Part shown: in pieces, positions 34,929 to 44,637 of the stretch
Layout of the letters: every line of letters starts with the position of its first letter
How positions within the stretch are numbered: the stretch's first letter is position 1
NCBI GenBank assembly: GCA_049976245.1
Contig: JBMFIQ010000009.1
Location: 1 to 64,000, forward strand
DNA: 64,000 nucleotides
Reading direction: 5' to 3'
From: Microbacter sp049976245
GTDB lineage: Bacteria; Bacteroidota; Bacteroidia; Bacteroidales; Paludibacteraceae
The notes under the pieces: model-generated
What the model was told of the DNA's origin: nothing
The model's input: only the letters and a program-made list of their open reading frames with translations
Databases searched by the model: none
Translations under genes and position numbers: made by a program

Positions 34929-35687
34929 ATGTTGTTTTCTCCTGACATGTCTCCCGAAAAACGACGCTTCATTCATGCATTGATCGTGCCGTCCATTTCT
35001 TCTTTGATCATCGTTTTAGTTAGTGTGTCAGCATTTGATATGGGTTGGAATCTTGATCGTTTGGGCGTGTATCCGCGTACACTCAACGGGGCATGGGGCA
35101 TCTTGTTTCATCCTTTCATTCATGAAAATTGGAGTCATTTGGTCAACAATGTTTCCACATTTTTCATTCTGTCCACTGCCCTGTACTATTTTTATCACAG
35201 CGTGGCCAATCGTGTTATATTGATAATCTGGTTATTGAGCGGCCTGTTTTTATGGATTATCGGACGTGAAAGTTATCATATTGGCGCAAGTGGAATCATT
35301 TACGGATTGGCGTTTTTCTTGTTTTGGAGTGGATTGATCGCCTCGTCGGTGGCTTTAACAGCCATTTCATTCATTGTTGTTTTTTGGTATGGCAACATGG
35401 TTTGGAATATGTTTCCACTGCCAACCAATGAAATGATCTCTTGGGAAGGACATCTTTCAGGGGCATTGGCAGGTACCATTGCGGCATTCACATTTCGAAG
35501 ACAGTTATCTCGTTATCAGCAACATGACAATGCGTCTTTTGATGACGATGATCATGATGACGATGAACTGACTCAATTGGCCATGAAATACACATTGGAA
35601 GAAGATGAACAGACAGAAAACAACAACGAAAACAACACACAGGAAAAAGAAACAAGCACAACGGATAACCCCAATGCCCACAAATAA
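34929..35687 (+). CDS. Rhomboid family intramembrane serine protease
   Basis: The 252-residue protein has six membrane helices. The catalytic dyad is S121 in GASGIIYG and H175 in WEGHLSGALAG. The rhomboid HxxxN-like segment is visible as HENWSHLVNN (residues 65-74). The last 50 residues form an acidic, then Asn/Glu/Thr-rich tail (DDDDHDDDE), which is unusual and probably cytoplasmic. It cleaves substrates within the inner membrane; the targets are unknown. The gene diverges from recA. Confidence 0.92.
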   Translation: MLFSPDMSPEKRRFIHALIVPSISSLIIVLVSVSAFDMGWNLDRLGVYPRTLNGAWGILFHPFIHENWSHLVNNVSTFFILSTALYYFYHSVANRVILIIWLLSGLFLWIIGRESYHIGASGIIYGLAFFLFWSGLIASSVALTAISFIVVFWYGNMVWNMFPLPTNEMISWEGHLSGALAGTIAAFTFRRQLSRYQQHDNASFDDDDHDDDELTQLAMKYTLEEDEQTENNNENNTQEKETSTTDNPNAHK

Positions 35688-35732
35688 ATAGTCTTGCCAT
35701 ATTCCAAGGTTTGTTCCATGCATAAAACGATC

Positions 35733-35822
35733 TTGAACCGAACCATAAAAACAGCTTATGCTCAAACGTATAACTATTTGGTGAGTTCCATACGACCTTA
35801 TTGTTAAAATAAAAATAAACGT
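35733..35822 (+). repeat. Leader repeat copy E, upstream of comEC
   Basis: It opens TTGAACCGAACCATAAAAA and ends AATAAACGT before an ATG at 35823. The hairpin is CGTAT with ATACG plus AACT with AGTT. The 24-codon frame starts at the TTG. The repeat fills most of the rhomboid-comEC gap. Confidence 0.88.
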
Positions 35823-35843
35823 ATGAAATCTGATTCTCAATGA
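35823..35843 (+). CDS. Six-codon leader ORF (MKSDSQ) coupled to comEC
   Basis: The ATG that ends repeat copy E opens a six-codon frame (MKSDSQ) whose TGA overlaps the comEC ATG as ATGA. This is consistent with translational coupling of comEC to the repeat start. It has no family match. Confidence 0.4.
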   Translation: MKSDSQ

Positions 35844-37873
35844 AAGACTTTATTCATACGACACCTTTTTTCAGGCTCTTATTGGCTTTGATTGTTGGAA
35901 TAGTCATTGCGTATGAAACGGCAGTGCCTTCATGGCTGTTTGTTTTACTGCCAGCATTAATCATCATCGGAATGATCATCGGTTGGCGACTGAGCAATTC
36001 ATTTCGCTGGCGCTGGTCCTTTGGAGCAGCCGCACTAAGCATGGTGGTGATGATCGGACTTTGGCGAATGCATGCTTTTCAGCAGGAATTAACCTTTCCG
36101 GCTCAAGGCATGAAAGCCCTCTTTTTGGTCAAAATCACAGAACCACCGGTCGAGAAACCAAAAACATGGTTGTATCAAGTTGAAATTAAAAAAGCATTTG
36201 ATCATGAAAAATCAATGCCGGTTCATCGAGCAGCATTTCTATATGTTCGCAAAGACACGTTAACGCCACCATTGGAAATGGATGATCAATTATTGGTTTA
36301 CACCACTTTTTCGCCGGTTCGTTCCAATGGAAATCCAGAATCATTTGATTATTCGTCATTTTTGAAAAATCAAGGCATTGTAGCCAATGGCTTTGTTACA
36401 AAAGGACAATATCAAGTCATTCAAAAAAGTCATTCCTTCTCCATCTATAAAACTTCAGCACTCGCCAGGGCTTCGCTGCTCAACATTTTCAAAAAATATC
36501 ACATTGATGGAGATGAATTTGCCGTTGTAGCTGCATTGATGCTGGGATATAATGATGCTCTGACACATGAACTTCGGGACAGCTACAGCATTTCAGGCAC
36601 CATGCATGTGCTCTCGGTTTCAGGTTTGCATGTAGGGATTATTTACGCAGTATTGTTTTTTTTATTCAGCTTCACGGGAAAGTCAAGAAAAGCACTTGTA
36701 ATTAAACAACTAGTTATCATTGTGTTACTTTGGGGATTTGCTTTTTTAACGGGACTTGCACCCGCTGTAACTCGCGCCACCATCATGTTTTCGCTCATGG
36801 CTTTAGGCATGACATTGGAACGAAAACCACGTATCGTCAATACTATTTTCTTTTCGGCTTTTATCATGCTTTTGTATCAACCGACCTATTTATTCAATGT
36901 CAGCTTTCAATTGAGTTATGTTGCTGTGCTGAGTATTGTCTATTTTGAGCCAAAATTCAACGCATTGATTGTAGTTCACAACAAAGCATTGAAATGGATT
37001 TGGACATTGCTTTGTGTTTCATTTGCGGCTCAATTGGGAACTTCGGCATTGGGCATTTTCTATTTTCATCGATTTGCCACCTATTTTTGGATCGGCAATC
37101 TGATTGTCGTTCCGGCTGCCGCCTGGATCATGTACACTGGAATTGCATTGCTTGTTTTTTCTCCATTCCCTATTGTTGCTCAATGGATTGCTTGGGTTTT
37201 AGAATGGATGTTGCGGATCATGAACGGCACCATAAAATGGATAGAACAAATCCCTTATGCCTCATTGAACGGTTGGATGGACACTTTTCAACTTATTGTT
37301 TCCTTAGTTTGTCTCATTACGCTGACCGCTTATTTTCAAACGCGACAATATCGTTGGCTTGTCATCAGTTTAAGCATGATATTAGCCATTACAACCGATT
37401 CCGTTTGGCGTGACTTTCAAAGCTCAAAAACCCGTGAAGCCATTGTTTTTGCGGATGCTGAAAATACCCACATCGATTTTATTGCTGGGAAACAACATGT
37501 TGCCATCACATCCGACAGCTCCAAACTGGCCGACTTGACCAAGACATTTTATCTGAAACATCACTTTTCGGCGCCACAATTGAAACACTCGGAATACATC
37601 ACTTTCAAAGGAAAACATTTTTTGATTACCAACGACACGCTGTTTCCAAAAAAAACGTCGCATGGCGCCATGCTTAAAGTTGATTATTTGATTGTGGGAA
37701 ACCATTCACGCTTAACGTTTGCGCAATGGCATCGTTTTATTCATCCGGATTATGTCATTGTGGATCAGACTATTTCTCCGTGGTACAGTCGTAACATACA
37801 GCAAAGTTGTGATTCAGCAGGCATTCCGTGTGTTGACATCAAACTGCACGGTGCTTATCACATTCGTTTGTAA
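35840..37873 (+). CDS. comEC: ComEC/Rec2 family DNA uptake channel
   Basis: The 677-residue protein has N-terminal helices, a DUF4131-like extracytoplasmic domain (about 60-210), and the competence core with LRDSYSISGTMHVLSVSG followed by LHVGIIYAVLFF (about 235-270) and many helices up to about 520. The C-terminal 140 residues lack the HxHxDH metallo-beta-lactamase motif found in long ComEC proteins. It should move single-stranded DNA across the inner membrane. Its stop abuts the argH stop without a gap. Confidence 0.92.
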   Translation: MKDFIHTTPFFRLLLALIVGIVIAYETAVPSWLFVLLPALIIIGMIIGWRLSNSFRWRWSFGAAALSMVVMIGLWRMHAFQQELTFPAQGMKALFLVKITEPPVEKPKTWLYQVEIKKAFDHEKSMPVHRAAFLYVRKDTLTPPLEMDDQLLVYTTFSPVRSNGNPESFDYSSFLKNQGIVANGFVTKGQYQVIQKSHSFSIYKTSALARASLLNIFKKYHIDGDEFAVVAALMLGYNDALTHELRDSYSISGTMHVLSVSGLHVGIIYAVLFFLFSFTGKSRKALVIKQLVIIVLLWGFAFLTGLAPAVTRATIMFSLMALGMTLERKPRIVNTIFFSAFIMLLYQPTYLFNVSFQLSYVAVLSIVYFEPKFNALIVVHNKALKWIWTLLCVSFAAQLGTSALGIFYFHRFATYFWIGNLIVVPAAAWIMYTGIALLVFSPFPIVAQWIAWVLEWMLRIMNGTIKWIEQIPYASLNGWMDTFQLIVSLVCLITLTAYFQTRQYRWLVISLSMILAITTDSVWRDFQSSKTREAIVFADAENTHIDFIAGKQHVAITSDSSKLADLTKTFYLKHHFSAPQLKHSEYITFKGKHFLITNDTLFPKKTSHGAMLKVDYLIVGNHSRLTFAQWHRFIHPDYVIVDQTISPWYSRNIQQSCDSAGIPCVDIKLHGAYHIRL

Positions 37874-39223
37874 TCAATCATCAATGCGATTCAACAATTG
37901 TTGTTCAGCCTGAAGCCATTTTTCAAAATGAAAAGAAGCAATCAATTCATTTTTCAAATCTCGAATCGAATCATTGCACAAATTTCCAATGCTCCCTTCG
38001 TGAGTGTGATGCAATGCTTTATGAGGATGAAACGCCCCTGAAGCAACCTCGTCGCCAACTTTTTTGTATGCTTCTCTGAAGGGCATTCCTTTCAGCACCA
38101 ATTCATTGACATTTTCAACACTAAAAATAAAATCATAACGAGGATCATCGAGAATGGCTTCATTGAGCTTCATTTGAGGAAGAATCGCTGTAGTCATTTT
38201 AAGGCAATCGTCCAAAAGATCAAAGGCAGGAAAAAAACACTCCTTGGTAATTTGCAAATCACGAAAATATCCTGAAGGTAAATTATTGATAATCATGCTT
38301 ATTTGTGTTGGGATAGCTTGAATCAAATTGCTTTTAGCCCGAATCAGTTCAAACACATCAGGATTTTTTTTGTGAGGCATGATGCTCGAACCTGTTGTGA
38401 AAGGGTCCGGCAACTGAATAAAACCAAAATTCTGACTCGAATAAAGACAGGCATCATAAGCAAGCTTCGAAAGGGTTGCGGCAACCGAAGCCATTGCGGT
38501 TGTCACCCCTTTTTCCATTTTACCTCGCACCATTTGAGCATAAACTACATTGTAATTCATTGAATCAAAACCCAACAAATCTGTTGTCAATTGTCGATTC
38601 AACGGGAAAGAAGAACCATAACCGGCTGCTGATCCCAACGGATTTCGATTCACCGTACGATAAGCAGCGAGCAACCATTGCAAATCATCGGTTAAACTTT
38701 CGGCATATGCGCCAAACCACAAACCAAACGATGACGGCATGGCAATTTGCAAATGCGTATATCCCGGCATCAACACCTCTTTGTATCGTTCGCTAAGCGA
38801 AAGCAACGTATCAATGAGTTGATTCATCAACTCAACCGTTTTTTTGATTCGAAACCTTGCAAACAATTTCAAATCCAACAACACCTGATCGTTACGGGAA
38901 CGTCCGCTGTGAATCTTTTTACCGATGTCGCCCAACCAACGGGTGAGCATCAGTTCGACTTGAGAATGAACATCTTCCACCTCAGGCTCAATCACAAAAC
39001 CCTCCTTTTCGATTTGAACATAAAGTTTTTTTAATGACTTGAGCAATAGATCCAGTTCGTTTTTTCCCAACAAACCCACCTGTTCAAGCATGATGCAATG
39101 CGCCATGGAACCTAACACATCAAAAGGAGCCAACTGAATATCAACCAATTGATCTTTACCAATCGTAAAACGTTCAATTTCCCGATCGGTCACAACGCCT
39201 TTATCCCATAATTTTTTTGCCAT
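37874..39223 (-). CDS. argH: Argininosuccinate lyase
   Basis: I start at MAKKLWDKG (39223), matching the family; the longer frame to 39274 would overlap the SRPBCC gene. The 449-residue enzyme has the fumarase-superfamily signature GSSIMPHKKNPD, plus VEDVHSQVELMLTRWLGD and HSGRSRNDQVLLDLKLFAR. It splits argininosuccinate to arginine and fumarate. It follows the SRPBCC gene by 4 bp, so the two are probably cotranscribed. Confidence 0.96.
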   Translation of the reverse strand: MAKKLWDKGVVTDREIERFTIGKDQLVDIQLAPFDVLGSMAHCIMLEQVGLLGKNELDLLLKSLKKLYVQIEKEGFVIEPEVEDVHSQVELMLTRWLGDIGKKIHSGRSRNDQVLLDLKLFARFRIKKTVELMNQLIDTLLSLSERYKEVLMPGYTHLQIAMPSSFGLWFGAYAESLTDDLQWLLAAYRTVNRNPLGSAAGYGSSFPLNRQLTTDLLGFDSMNYNVVYAQMVRGKMEKGVTTAMASVAATLSKLAYDACLYSSQNFGFIQLPDPFTTGSSIMPHKKNPDVFELIRAKSNLIQAIPTQISMIINNLPSGYFRDLQITKECFFPAFDLLDDCLKMTTAILPQMKLNEAILDDPRYDFIFSVENVNELVLKGMPFREAYKKVGDEVASGAFHPHKALHHTHEGSIGNLCNDSIRDLKNELIASFHFEKWLQAEQQLLNRIDD

Positions 39224-39227
39224 ACGA

Positions 39228-39656
39228 TCACGAAATAAGAGGAGAATAGTGAATGGAGGCCAACGCCTCAGCAAATTGATTTACAAATTGTTGAATCTTG
39301 GCGTTAAACATTAACTTAACCATTTGAGGAATGTCAGCATGAACTTCCACTTGCAACTGAGTGAATTTTCCGCCTTCCAACGGTTGCAAATGAATCATTA
39401 AATGAAAGTCAATTGGAGAACTTTCCGAATTAAACCGGATGGACGATGAAGGAATTTTTTCCTGAATAAATAAATCGATCCGACCAATGGTGGGCAGGTT
39501 GATCAGGCAACGATTTTCCTCAAATTCGACATCCTGAATGGCATTTTCCGGAATCAAGTGTCTGGAACGCTCCAAATTACGCAGATCGGAAAGGGTTTGA
39601 AAAACAAGTTCCGGACTGGCACCAATGTGTTGAATGTTGCTTTTGTATAGAGTCAT
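39228..39656 (-). CDS. SRPBCC (START-like) family protein
   Basis: The start at MTLYKSNIQHI (39656) gives 142 residues; a longer frame to 39689 is less likely. The pattern GASPELVFQTLSDLRNLER followed by beta strands and a long C-terminal helix (MFNAKIQQFVNQFAEALASI) is typical of the SRPBCC hydrophobic-pocket fold. The ligand is unknown. It lies between pyrE and argH on the same strand, and a possible degenerate copy of the leader repeat (I) lies directly before its start. Confidence 0.82.
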   Translation of the reverse strand: MTLYKSNIQHIGASPELVFQTLSDLRNLERSRHLIPENAIQDVEFEENRCLINLPTIGRIDLFIQEKIPSSSIRFNSESSPIDFHLMIHLQPLEGGKFTQLQVEVHADIPQMVKLMFNAKIQQFVNQFAEALASIHYSPLIS

Positions 39657-39726
39657 CTCATTTGTTAAAAAATTGTTTTTGAAAATCACATGGAACTCGT
39701 CCGGTATGCAACGAAACGCGTTTCAT
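39657..39726 (-). repeat. Possible degenerate leader repeat copy I
   Basis: On the minus strand it begins ATGAAACG, overlapping the pyrE stop, and contains CGAGTTCCAT exactly as in the repeat core. It ends right before the SRPBCC start. It is only 70 bp and the 3' block differs, so identity with the family is uncertain. Confidence 0.35.
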
Positions 39727-40391
39727 ACATTCATTTTAGGAGAAGCCGGTTGCCATTTCGAGGGATTGTGACGCCACTCCTGCAAAGTTTTAATTTCCTC
39801 TTCGTTGATGTAATTGGTTTCCAATGCCACGCTTAAAATGGCTTCATAATTGCTTAAAGTGAAGCATTCCACATGAGCTTCCTGCATCTGTTTTTGTGCA
39901 ACGGGAAATCCATACGAAAAAATAGCCAACATCCCAATCACTTCACTTCCGTCGTTGCGGATGGCTTCCACCGCTTTTAAACTGCTCGATCCGGTCGATA
40001 TTAAATCCTCAATAACCAACACTTTACTGCGTGGAGGCAAATCGCCTTCAATCAAATTCTCAAGTCCATGATCTTTAGGTTTTGATCGCACGTAAATAAA
40101 AGGCAATCCCAATTCTTCAGCCACCATTGCTCCCTGAGCAATGGCACCCGTTGCAACGCCTGCAATGACGGTTGCAGCATCAAACCGTTCACGGACGATA
40201 CGTGACAATTCAATCTTAATAAAATTTCGAATATCAGGATATGAAAGCGTTTTTCGATTGTCACAATAAATAGGAGATTTCCATCCCGAAGCCCAAACAA
40301 AAGGATTATTAGGCTGCAGTTTGATCGCCTTAACCTTCAATAATTTTTCGGCGACAAGATATTCCAACGTATTCTTTCTATCATCATTCAT
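39723..40391 (-). CDS. pyrE: Orotate phosphoribosyltransferase
   Basis: The 222-residue enzyme has the PRPP-binding motif VLVIEDLISTGSSSLKAVEA, the upstream strand ATVIAGVATGAIAQGAMVAE, and FIYVRSKPKDHG. It makes orotidine monophosphate in pyrimidine synthesis. carAB lie 7 to 12 kb upstream. A -7 element lies 50 bases before the start. Confidence 0.96.
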   Translation of the reverse strand: MNDDRKNTLEYLVAEKLLKVKAIKLQPNNPFVWASGWKSPIYCDNRKTLSYPDIRNFIKIELSRIVRERFDAATVIAGVATGAIAQGAMVAEELGLPFIYVRSKPKDHGLENLIEGDLPPRSKVLVIEDLISTGSSSLKAVEAIRNDGSEVIGMLAIFSYGFPVAQKQMQEAHVECFTLSNYEAILSVALETNYINEEEIKTLQEWRHNPSKWQPASPKMNV

Positions 40392-40441
40392 GTCAGGTCT
40401 TGTGTTTTATACGATGAATATGTACGATTTAATTTCTTTTG

Positions 40442-40449
40442 CAAAGATA
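40442..40449 (-). promoter_or_regulatory. Candidate -7 element for pyrE
   Basis: CAAAGATA on the plus strand reads TATCTTTG on the minus strand, an exact TAnnTTTG match. Confidence 0.6.
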
Positions 40450-40556
40450 ACCATTTCAACTCCTTATTCTTGTTTTCATTCTTAAAAAAAACTTGTTTTT
40501 TCATCTGTCTGCCGGTTACAAATCAGAGAATGAAGCCGTATTGGCGTTTTAATCAC

Positions 40557-40564
40557 TATTTTTG
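40557..40564 (+). promoter_or_regulatory. Candidate -7 element for MnmC-like gene
   Basis: TATTTTTG matches TAnnTTTG, 25 bases before the chosen start. It lies inside the longer frame beginning at 40470 and so supports the shorter gene. Confidence 0.55.
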
Positions 40565-40589
40565 CAGATTAAACCCTGCAAGATTTTTT

Positions 40590-41264
40590 ATGCGTTCATA
40601 CATACTGCAAACCACTGAAGATGGATCAAATACGCTGTTTCTTCCCGAGTTGAATGAACATTTTCATTCCACACACGGAGCGATTCAAGAGTCAAATCAC
40701 GTCTTTTTACAGGCTGGATTGCATGCCTTATCTTTGGATGAATGGCATGTGTTCGAAGTTGGATTCGGCACCGGTTTGAATGCGTTATTGACAGCTTTTG
40801 AAGCAACAAAAGCACAAAAACGTTGTTTTTACACAACCATCGAACTCTTTCCACTCACACCAGCCGAAACAGATCAACTCAACTATGCTGTCTGCCTTTC
40901 GGACACCTCATTGATATTCAATAAAATTCATCAAGCCTCATGGGATCAGGCAGTTGACATCACTCCATATTTTCAGTTACACAAAATTCATGCCGACTTC
41001 ACCCGATTTAACTTACCGACCAACGCTTTTTCGCTCATCTATTTTGACGCATTTGCGCCCGACAAGCAAAGTGAAATGTGGAGCAAAGACCTTTTCACGA
41101 ATCTTTATGACAGCCTAAAACCAAACGGGGTCCTTGTGACTTACAGTGCAAAAGGAAGCATTCGCAGAATGATGCAGGATATTGGATTTGCAGTTGAACG
41201 ATTGCCGGGGCCACCGGGAAAACATGAAATGTTGCGCGGACGAAAAACAATCGGGTTACGATGA
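40590..41264 (+). CDS. MnmC-like tRNA-modifying methyltransferase (DUF752)
   Basis: I start at MRSYILQTTEDGS (40590), giving 224 residues; the longer frame lacks support. Family blocks are LNEHFHSTHGAIQESNHVF, the SAM loop FEVGFGTGLNALLT, IYFDAFAPDKQSEMWSKDLF and TYSAKGSIRRMMQDIGF, ending GPPGKHEMLRGRK. This is the methyltransferase half of MnmC, acting on wobble uridine; the oxidase half is absent. Single-domain forms are known in Bacteroidetes. uvrA follows after repeat copy F. Confidence 0.88.
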   Translation: MRSYILQTTEDGSNTLFLPELNEHFHSTHGAIQESNHVFLQAGLHALSLDEWHVFEVGFGTGLNALLTAFEATKAQKRCFYTTIELFPLTPAETDQLNYAVCLSDTSLIFNKIHQASWDQAVDITPYFQLHKIHADFTRFNLPTNAFSLIYFDAFAPDKQSEMWSKDLFTNLYDSLKPNGVLVTYSAKGSIRRMMQDIGFAVERLPGPPGKHEMLRGRKTIGLR

Positions 41265-41326
41265 GTAGCCATCAGAACATCGAATCAAACAGATTTCGGC
41301 ATGAATTTAGGCCACGTAAAAACCAA

Positions 41327-41418
41327 ATAACACGATCTATAATAAGAGTTTATGTTCAAGAGAAGGATCTTTTGGAAAGTTCCATCCATTCTCAATGTTA
41401 AAAATATAAACATCACGT
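41327..41418 (+). repeat. Leader repeat copy F, upstream of uvrA
   Basis: A diverged copy: ATAACACGATCTATAATAA at the 5' end, AAGTTCCATCCAT in the core, and ATCACGT directly before the uvrA ATG. The hairpin is retained with different bases: GGA with TCC, plus GAGAA with TTCTC. The 5' frame is open for 23 codons but has no start codon. Confidence 0.75.
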
Positions 41419-44265
41419 ATGCAAAAACCCATTTCTTTCAAAAATATCGAAGCATCTCAAATTGAAGTTTATGGAGCACGCGTCCATAATCTTAAAAACA
41501 TTGACCTCACGATACCGCGCAATCAGCTTGTGGTCGTCACGGGATTAAGCGGAAGCGGCAAATCGTCATTGGCATTTGACACCCTTTTTGCCGAAGGACA
41601 ACGGCGTTACATAGAAACATTTTCAGCCTATGCACGCAATTTTCTCGGCAATCTGGAACGTCCCGACGTTGACATCATCAAAGGATTAAGCCCCGTTATT
41701 GCCATTGAACAAAAAACAACCAACAAAAATCCAAGATCCACCGTAGGAACCATTACTGAAATATATGATTTTCTGCGATTATTGTTTGCCCGAATTGGAG
41801 AACCTTATTCGTACCTGACGGGTGAAAAAATGGTCAAATTTACGGACGAAGAGATTTTGAACCGAATCCTGCTCGATTATCAAAACAAAAAAATTTACTT
41901 ATTGGCGCCTTTGGTTCAAAACAGAAAAGGACACTACAAAGAACTGTTTGAACAACTTCGAAAAAAAGGATACTTACATGTTCGCATTGATGGAGAAATC
42001 AAAGAATTAATTCCTTCGATGCGACTTGATCGCTATAAAAATCACAACATTGAATTAGTCATTGACAAACTCATAGTCAATCCCGAAGATCAGCATCGGC
42101 TGAAAAGTTCCATCGACATTGGGATGCATCAGGGCAACAACACCATCATGCTTTGGGATTACACAGCCAATTCCATTCGGCATTTCAGCAAACAATTTAT
42201 GTGTCCCACATCCGGTATCTCATACAGCGATCCTTCTCCAAATCATTTTTCTTTCAATTCTCCGCAAGGAGCTTGCCCCGTATGCAAAGGCATCGGATTC
42301 ATCAATCAAATCGACATTGACAAAATCATCCCCGACCGATCGCTAAGCATTGCGCAAGGCGGCATTGTACCTCTGGGAAAACACAAAAACTCATTGATTT
42401 TCTGGCAAATTGATGCCATTGGCGAAAAATACGGATTCAATGAAAAAACGCCCATTTCAGACATTCCCGACGAAGCGTTGGACGAAATATTGAATGGCAG
42501 CAGCGAACCGCTGAACATCAAGAACAATGTGTTGGGCAATTCAAATTATTTTGCTTCTTTCGAAGGCGTGATCAAATACATTGAATTACAACAAGACAGC
42601 GATGCGTCGCCTACCGAACAAAAGTGGGCCTCGCAATTTGTCAAAACAACCGTTTGTCCCGAATGTCACGGAAGTCGATTGAACATTGAAGCACGACACT
42701 ATAAAGTAGGCGATAAAACAATAACCGAGTTATCAGAAATGGACATCTCCGATTTGTACCAATGGGTATTGACCGTAAATGACATGCTCAATGACAAACA
42801 AAAAATCATCTCTTTCGAAATTTTCAAAGAGATACGAACCCGCCTACAATTTCTCAAGGACGTCGGGTTGGGTTATCTGTCCCTCAATCGCAGTTCAATG
42901 TCTCTATCAGGAGGTGAAAGTCAGCGTATTCGACTGGCTACCCAAATCGGATCGCAACTCGTGAATGTGTTGTACATCCTTGACGAACCCAGTATCGGAC
43001 TACATCATCGGGATAACGAACGACTGATTCGATCTCTGCAACAGTTAAGGGACAACGGCAATTCCGTCATTGTGGTGGAACATGATCGGGACATGATGTT
43101 GGCAGCCGATTACATCATTGATTTAGGCCCCTTTGCCGGAAGATTGGGAGGAAATGTGCTTTTTGCCGGAACGCCGACCGAAATGCAAAAACAATCCACA
43201 CTGACCGTCGATTATTTGACGGGAAAAAGAAAAATAACCTTTGCTCCCAACAGACGTATCGGTAACGGACTTTTTCTCGAACTCAAGGGAGCCAAAGGGA
43301 ACAACTTAAAGAACATTGACGTCAAAATTCCTTTGGGACTATTGCTTTGTGTCACGGGCGTTTCGGGCAGCGGAAAATCTTCTCTGATCAAAGATACGCT
43401 CTATCCCATTCTAAGTCAACATCTTTATCATTCATTGCAAGATCCGCTTCCGTTCGATTCGATTCAAGGCGTTGAACACATCGACAAAGTGATTGAAGTA
43501 GATCAAACCCCTATCGGACGAACACCTCGATCCAATCCGGCTACATACACCGGCGTTTTTTCCGACATCCGTACGTTATTTGTCTCACTTCCCGAAGCAA
43601 AAATTAGAGGATACAAGCCAGGACGGTTTTCGTTCAATGTTCCCGGCGGTCGATGTGAAGTGTGCAAGGGCAATGGATACAAAACAATTGAAATGAATTT
43701 TCTTCCTGACGTCTTGGTTCAGTGTGAAGCTTGTCAAGGGAAACGATATAATCGAGAAACACTCGAAGTCCGATTTAAGGGAAAATCCATTGCTGATGTG
43801 CTGAACTTAACCATTGACCAAGCCATTGAATTTTTTGATGCTTTTCCTTCCATTTTGCAAAAATTAAAAGTGCTTCAGGATGTCGGACTTGGATACATTC
43901 AACTCGGACAACCATCGTCCACACTCTCAGGCGGTGAAAGTCAACGCATTAAATTAGCTACCGAATTATCCAAAAAAGATACCGGAAAAACCCTCTACCT
44001 GCTCGATGAACCAACCACTGGATTGCATTTTGAAGACATTAAAGTATTGCTAAACGTTCTAAATCGATTGGTCGATAAAGGGAACAGCATCATTGTCATT
44101 GAACACAACCCGGACATCATCAAATCAGCCGATTACATCATTGACATGGGACCTGAAGGAGGCAAAGAAGGAGGATTCGTCCTGTCTGTTGGTACGCCGG
44201 AAGAAATTGTGGCTCAACATGTTGGAGCTACCGCAGCATTTTTATCCAAAGAACTGCAATCATAA
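41419..44265 (+). CDS. uvrA: Excinuclease ABC subunit A
   Basis: The 948-residue protein has two ABC modules, each with Walker A (GLSGSGKSS and GVSGSGKSS) and signature LSGGESQRI. It also has zinc-finger cysteines (CPVCKGIGF, CPECHGSRL, CEVCKGNGY and CEACQGKRYN). It recognises DNA damage with UvrB in nucleotide excision repair. The start codon is the ATG that ends leader repeat copy F. No terminator is clear downstream. Confidence 0.98.
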   Translation: MQKPISFKNIEASQIEVYGARVHNLKNIDLTIPRNQLVVVTGLSGSGKSSLAFDTLFAEGQRRYIETFSAYARNFLGNLERPDVDIIKGLSPVIAIEQKTTNKNPRSTVGTITEIYDFLRLLFARIGEPYSYLTGEKMVKFTDEEILNRILLDYQNKKIYLLAPLVQNRKGHYKELFEQLRKKGYLHVRIDGEIKELIPSMRLDRYKNHNIELVIDKLIVNPEDQHRLKSSIDIGMHQGNNTIMLWDYTANSIRHFSKQFMCPTSGISYSDPSPNHFSFNSPQGACPVCKGIGFINQIDIDKIIPDRSLSIAQGGIVPLGKHKNSLIFWQIDAIGEKYGFNEKTPISDIPDEALDEILNGSSEPLNIKNNVLGNSNYFASFEGVIKYIELQQDSDASPTEQKWASQFVKTTVCPECHGSRLNIEARHYKVGDKTITELSEMDISDLYQWVLTVNDMLNDKQKIISFEIFKEIRTRLQFLKDVGLGYLSLNRSSMSLSGGESQRIRLATQIGSQLVNVLYILDEPSIGLHHRDNERLIRSLQQLRDNGNSVIVVEHDRDMMLAADYIIDLGPFAGRLGGNVLFAGTPTEMQKQSTLTVDYLTGKRKITFAPNRRIGNGLFLELKGAKGNNLKNIDVKIPLGLLLCVTGVSGSGKSSLIKDTLYPILSQHLYHSLQDPLPFDSIQGVEHIDKVIEVDQTPIGRTPRSNPATYTGVFSDIRTLFVSLPEAKIRGYKPGRFSFNVPGGRCEVCKGNGYKTIEMNFLPDVLVQCEACQGKRYNRETLEVRFKGKSIADVLNLTIDQAIEFFDAFPSILQKLKVLQDVGLGYIQLGQPSSTLSGGESQRIKLATELSKKDTGKTLYLLDEPTTGLHFEDIKVLLNVLNRLVDKGNSIIVIEHNPDIIKSADYIIDMGPEGGKEGGFVLSVGTPEEIVAQHVGATAAFLSKELQS

Positions 44266-44481
44266 CTTGTAACTCAAACATTAATACGCATCTTTTAGTC
44301 TAAGCCGATAACTGTTTTGTACTTGCTCGCTGAATGTCAAACAGGATAAAACATTGTATTCTTCCTTCCAAAAAACAATGACTTCAAAGACAATTTCTAA
44401 CATTAAATCGAAGCCAAGATAAAAATATGGCATTTTCGGCTAATTAAACACCCCAAAAACCTATTGTTCAACGCTTGAAAT

Positions 44482-44602
44482 GTTAATTCATCGGGTTGTT
44501 TTTAACACAATTCGCCGCATTTAACATTAAGCACCGTTAAAACGTTAATTCAACTCCCACTAAAATAGAGATGTTAATTTTAGATCCGTTAAATCTTGTT
44601 AA
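44482..44602 (+). promoter_or_regulatory. Cluster of GTTAA direct repeats upstream of rprX
   Basis: GTTAA occurs at 44482, 44536, 44544, 44573, 44588 and 44598, and its reverse TTAAC at 44502 and 44521. Two pairs are 8 and 10 bp apart, close to a helical turn, as expected for OmpR/PhoB-type regulators. Autoregulation by RprY is an inference. Confidence 0.45.
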
Positions 44603-44629
44603 GTAAAAATCAAACGTGAAAATTGACAT

Positions 44630-44637
44630 TATTTTTG
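44630..44637 (+). promoter_or_regulatory. Candidate -7 element for rprXY
   Basis: TATTTTTG matches TAnnTTTG, about 50 bases before the rprX start. It lies just after the GTTAA cluster. Confidence 0.5.

Noticed and set aside
39657..39726. Confident ninth repeat copy
   Set aside because: Only the opening ATGAAACG and the CGAGTTCCAT core match; the length and 3' block differ, so it is kept as a low-confidence feature.
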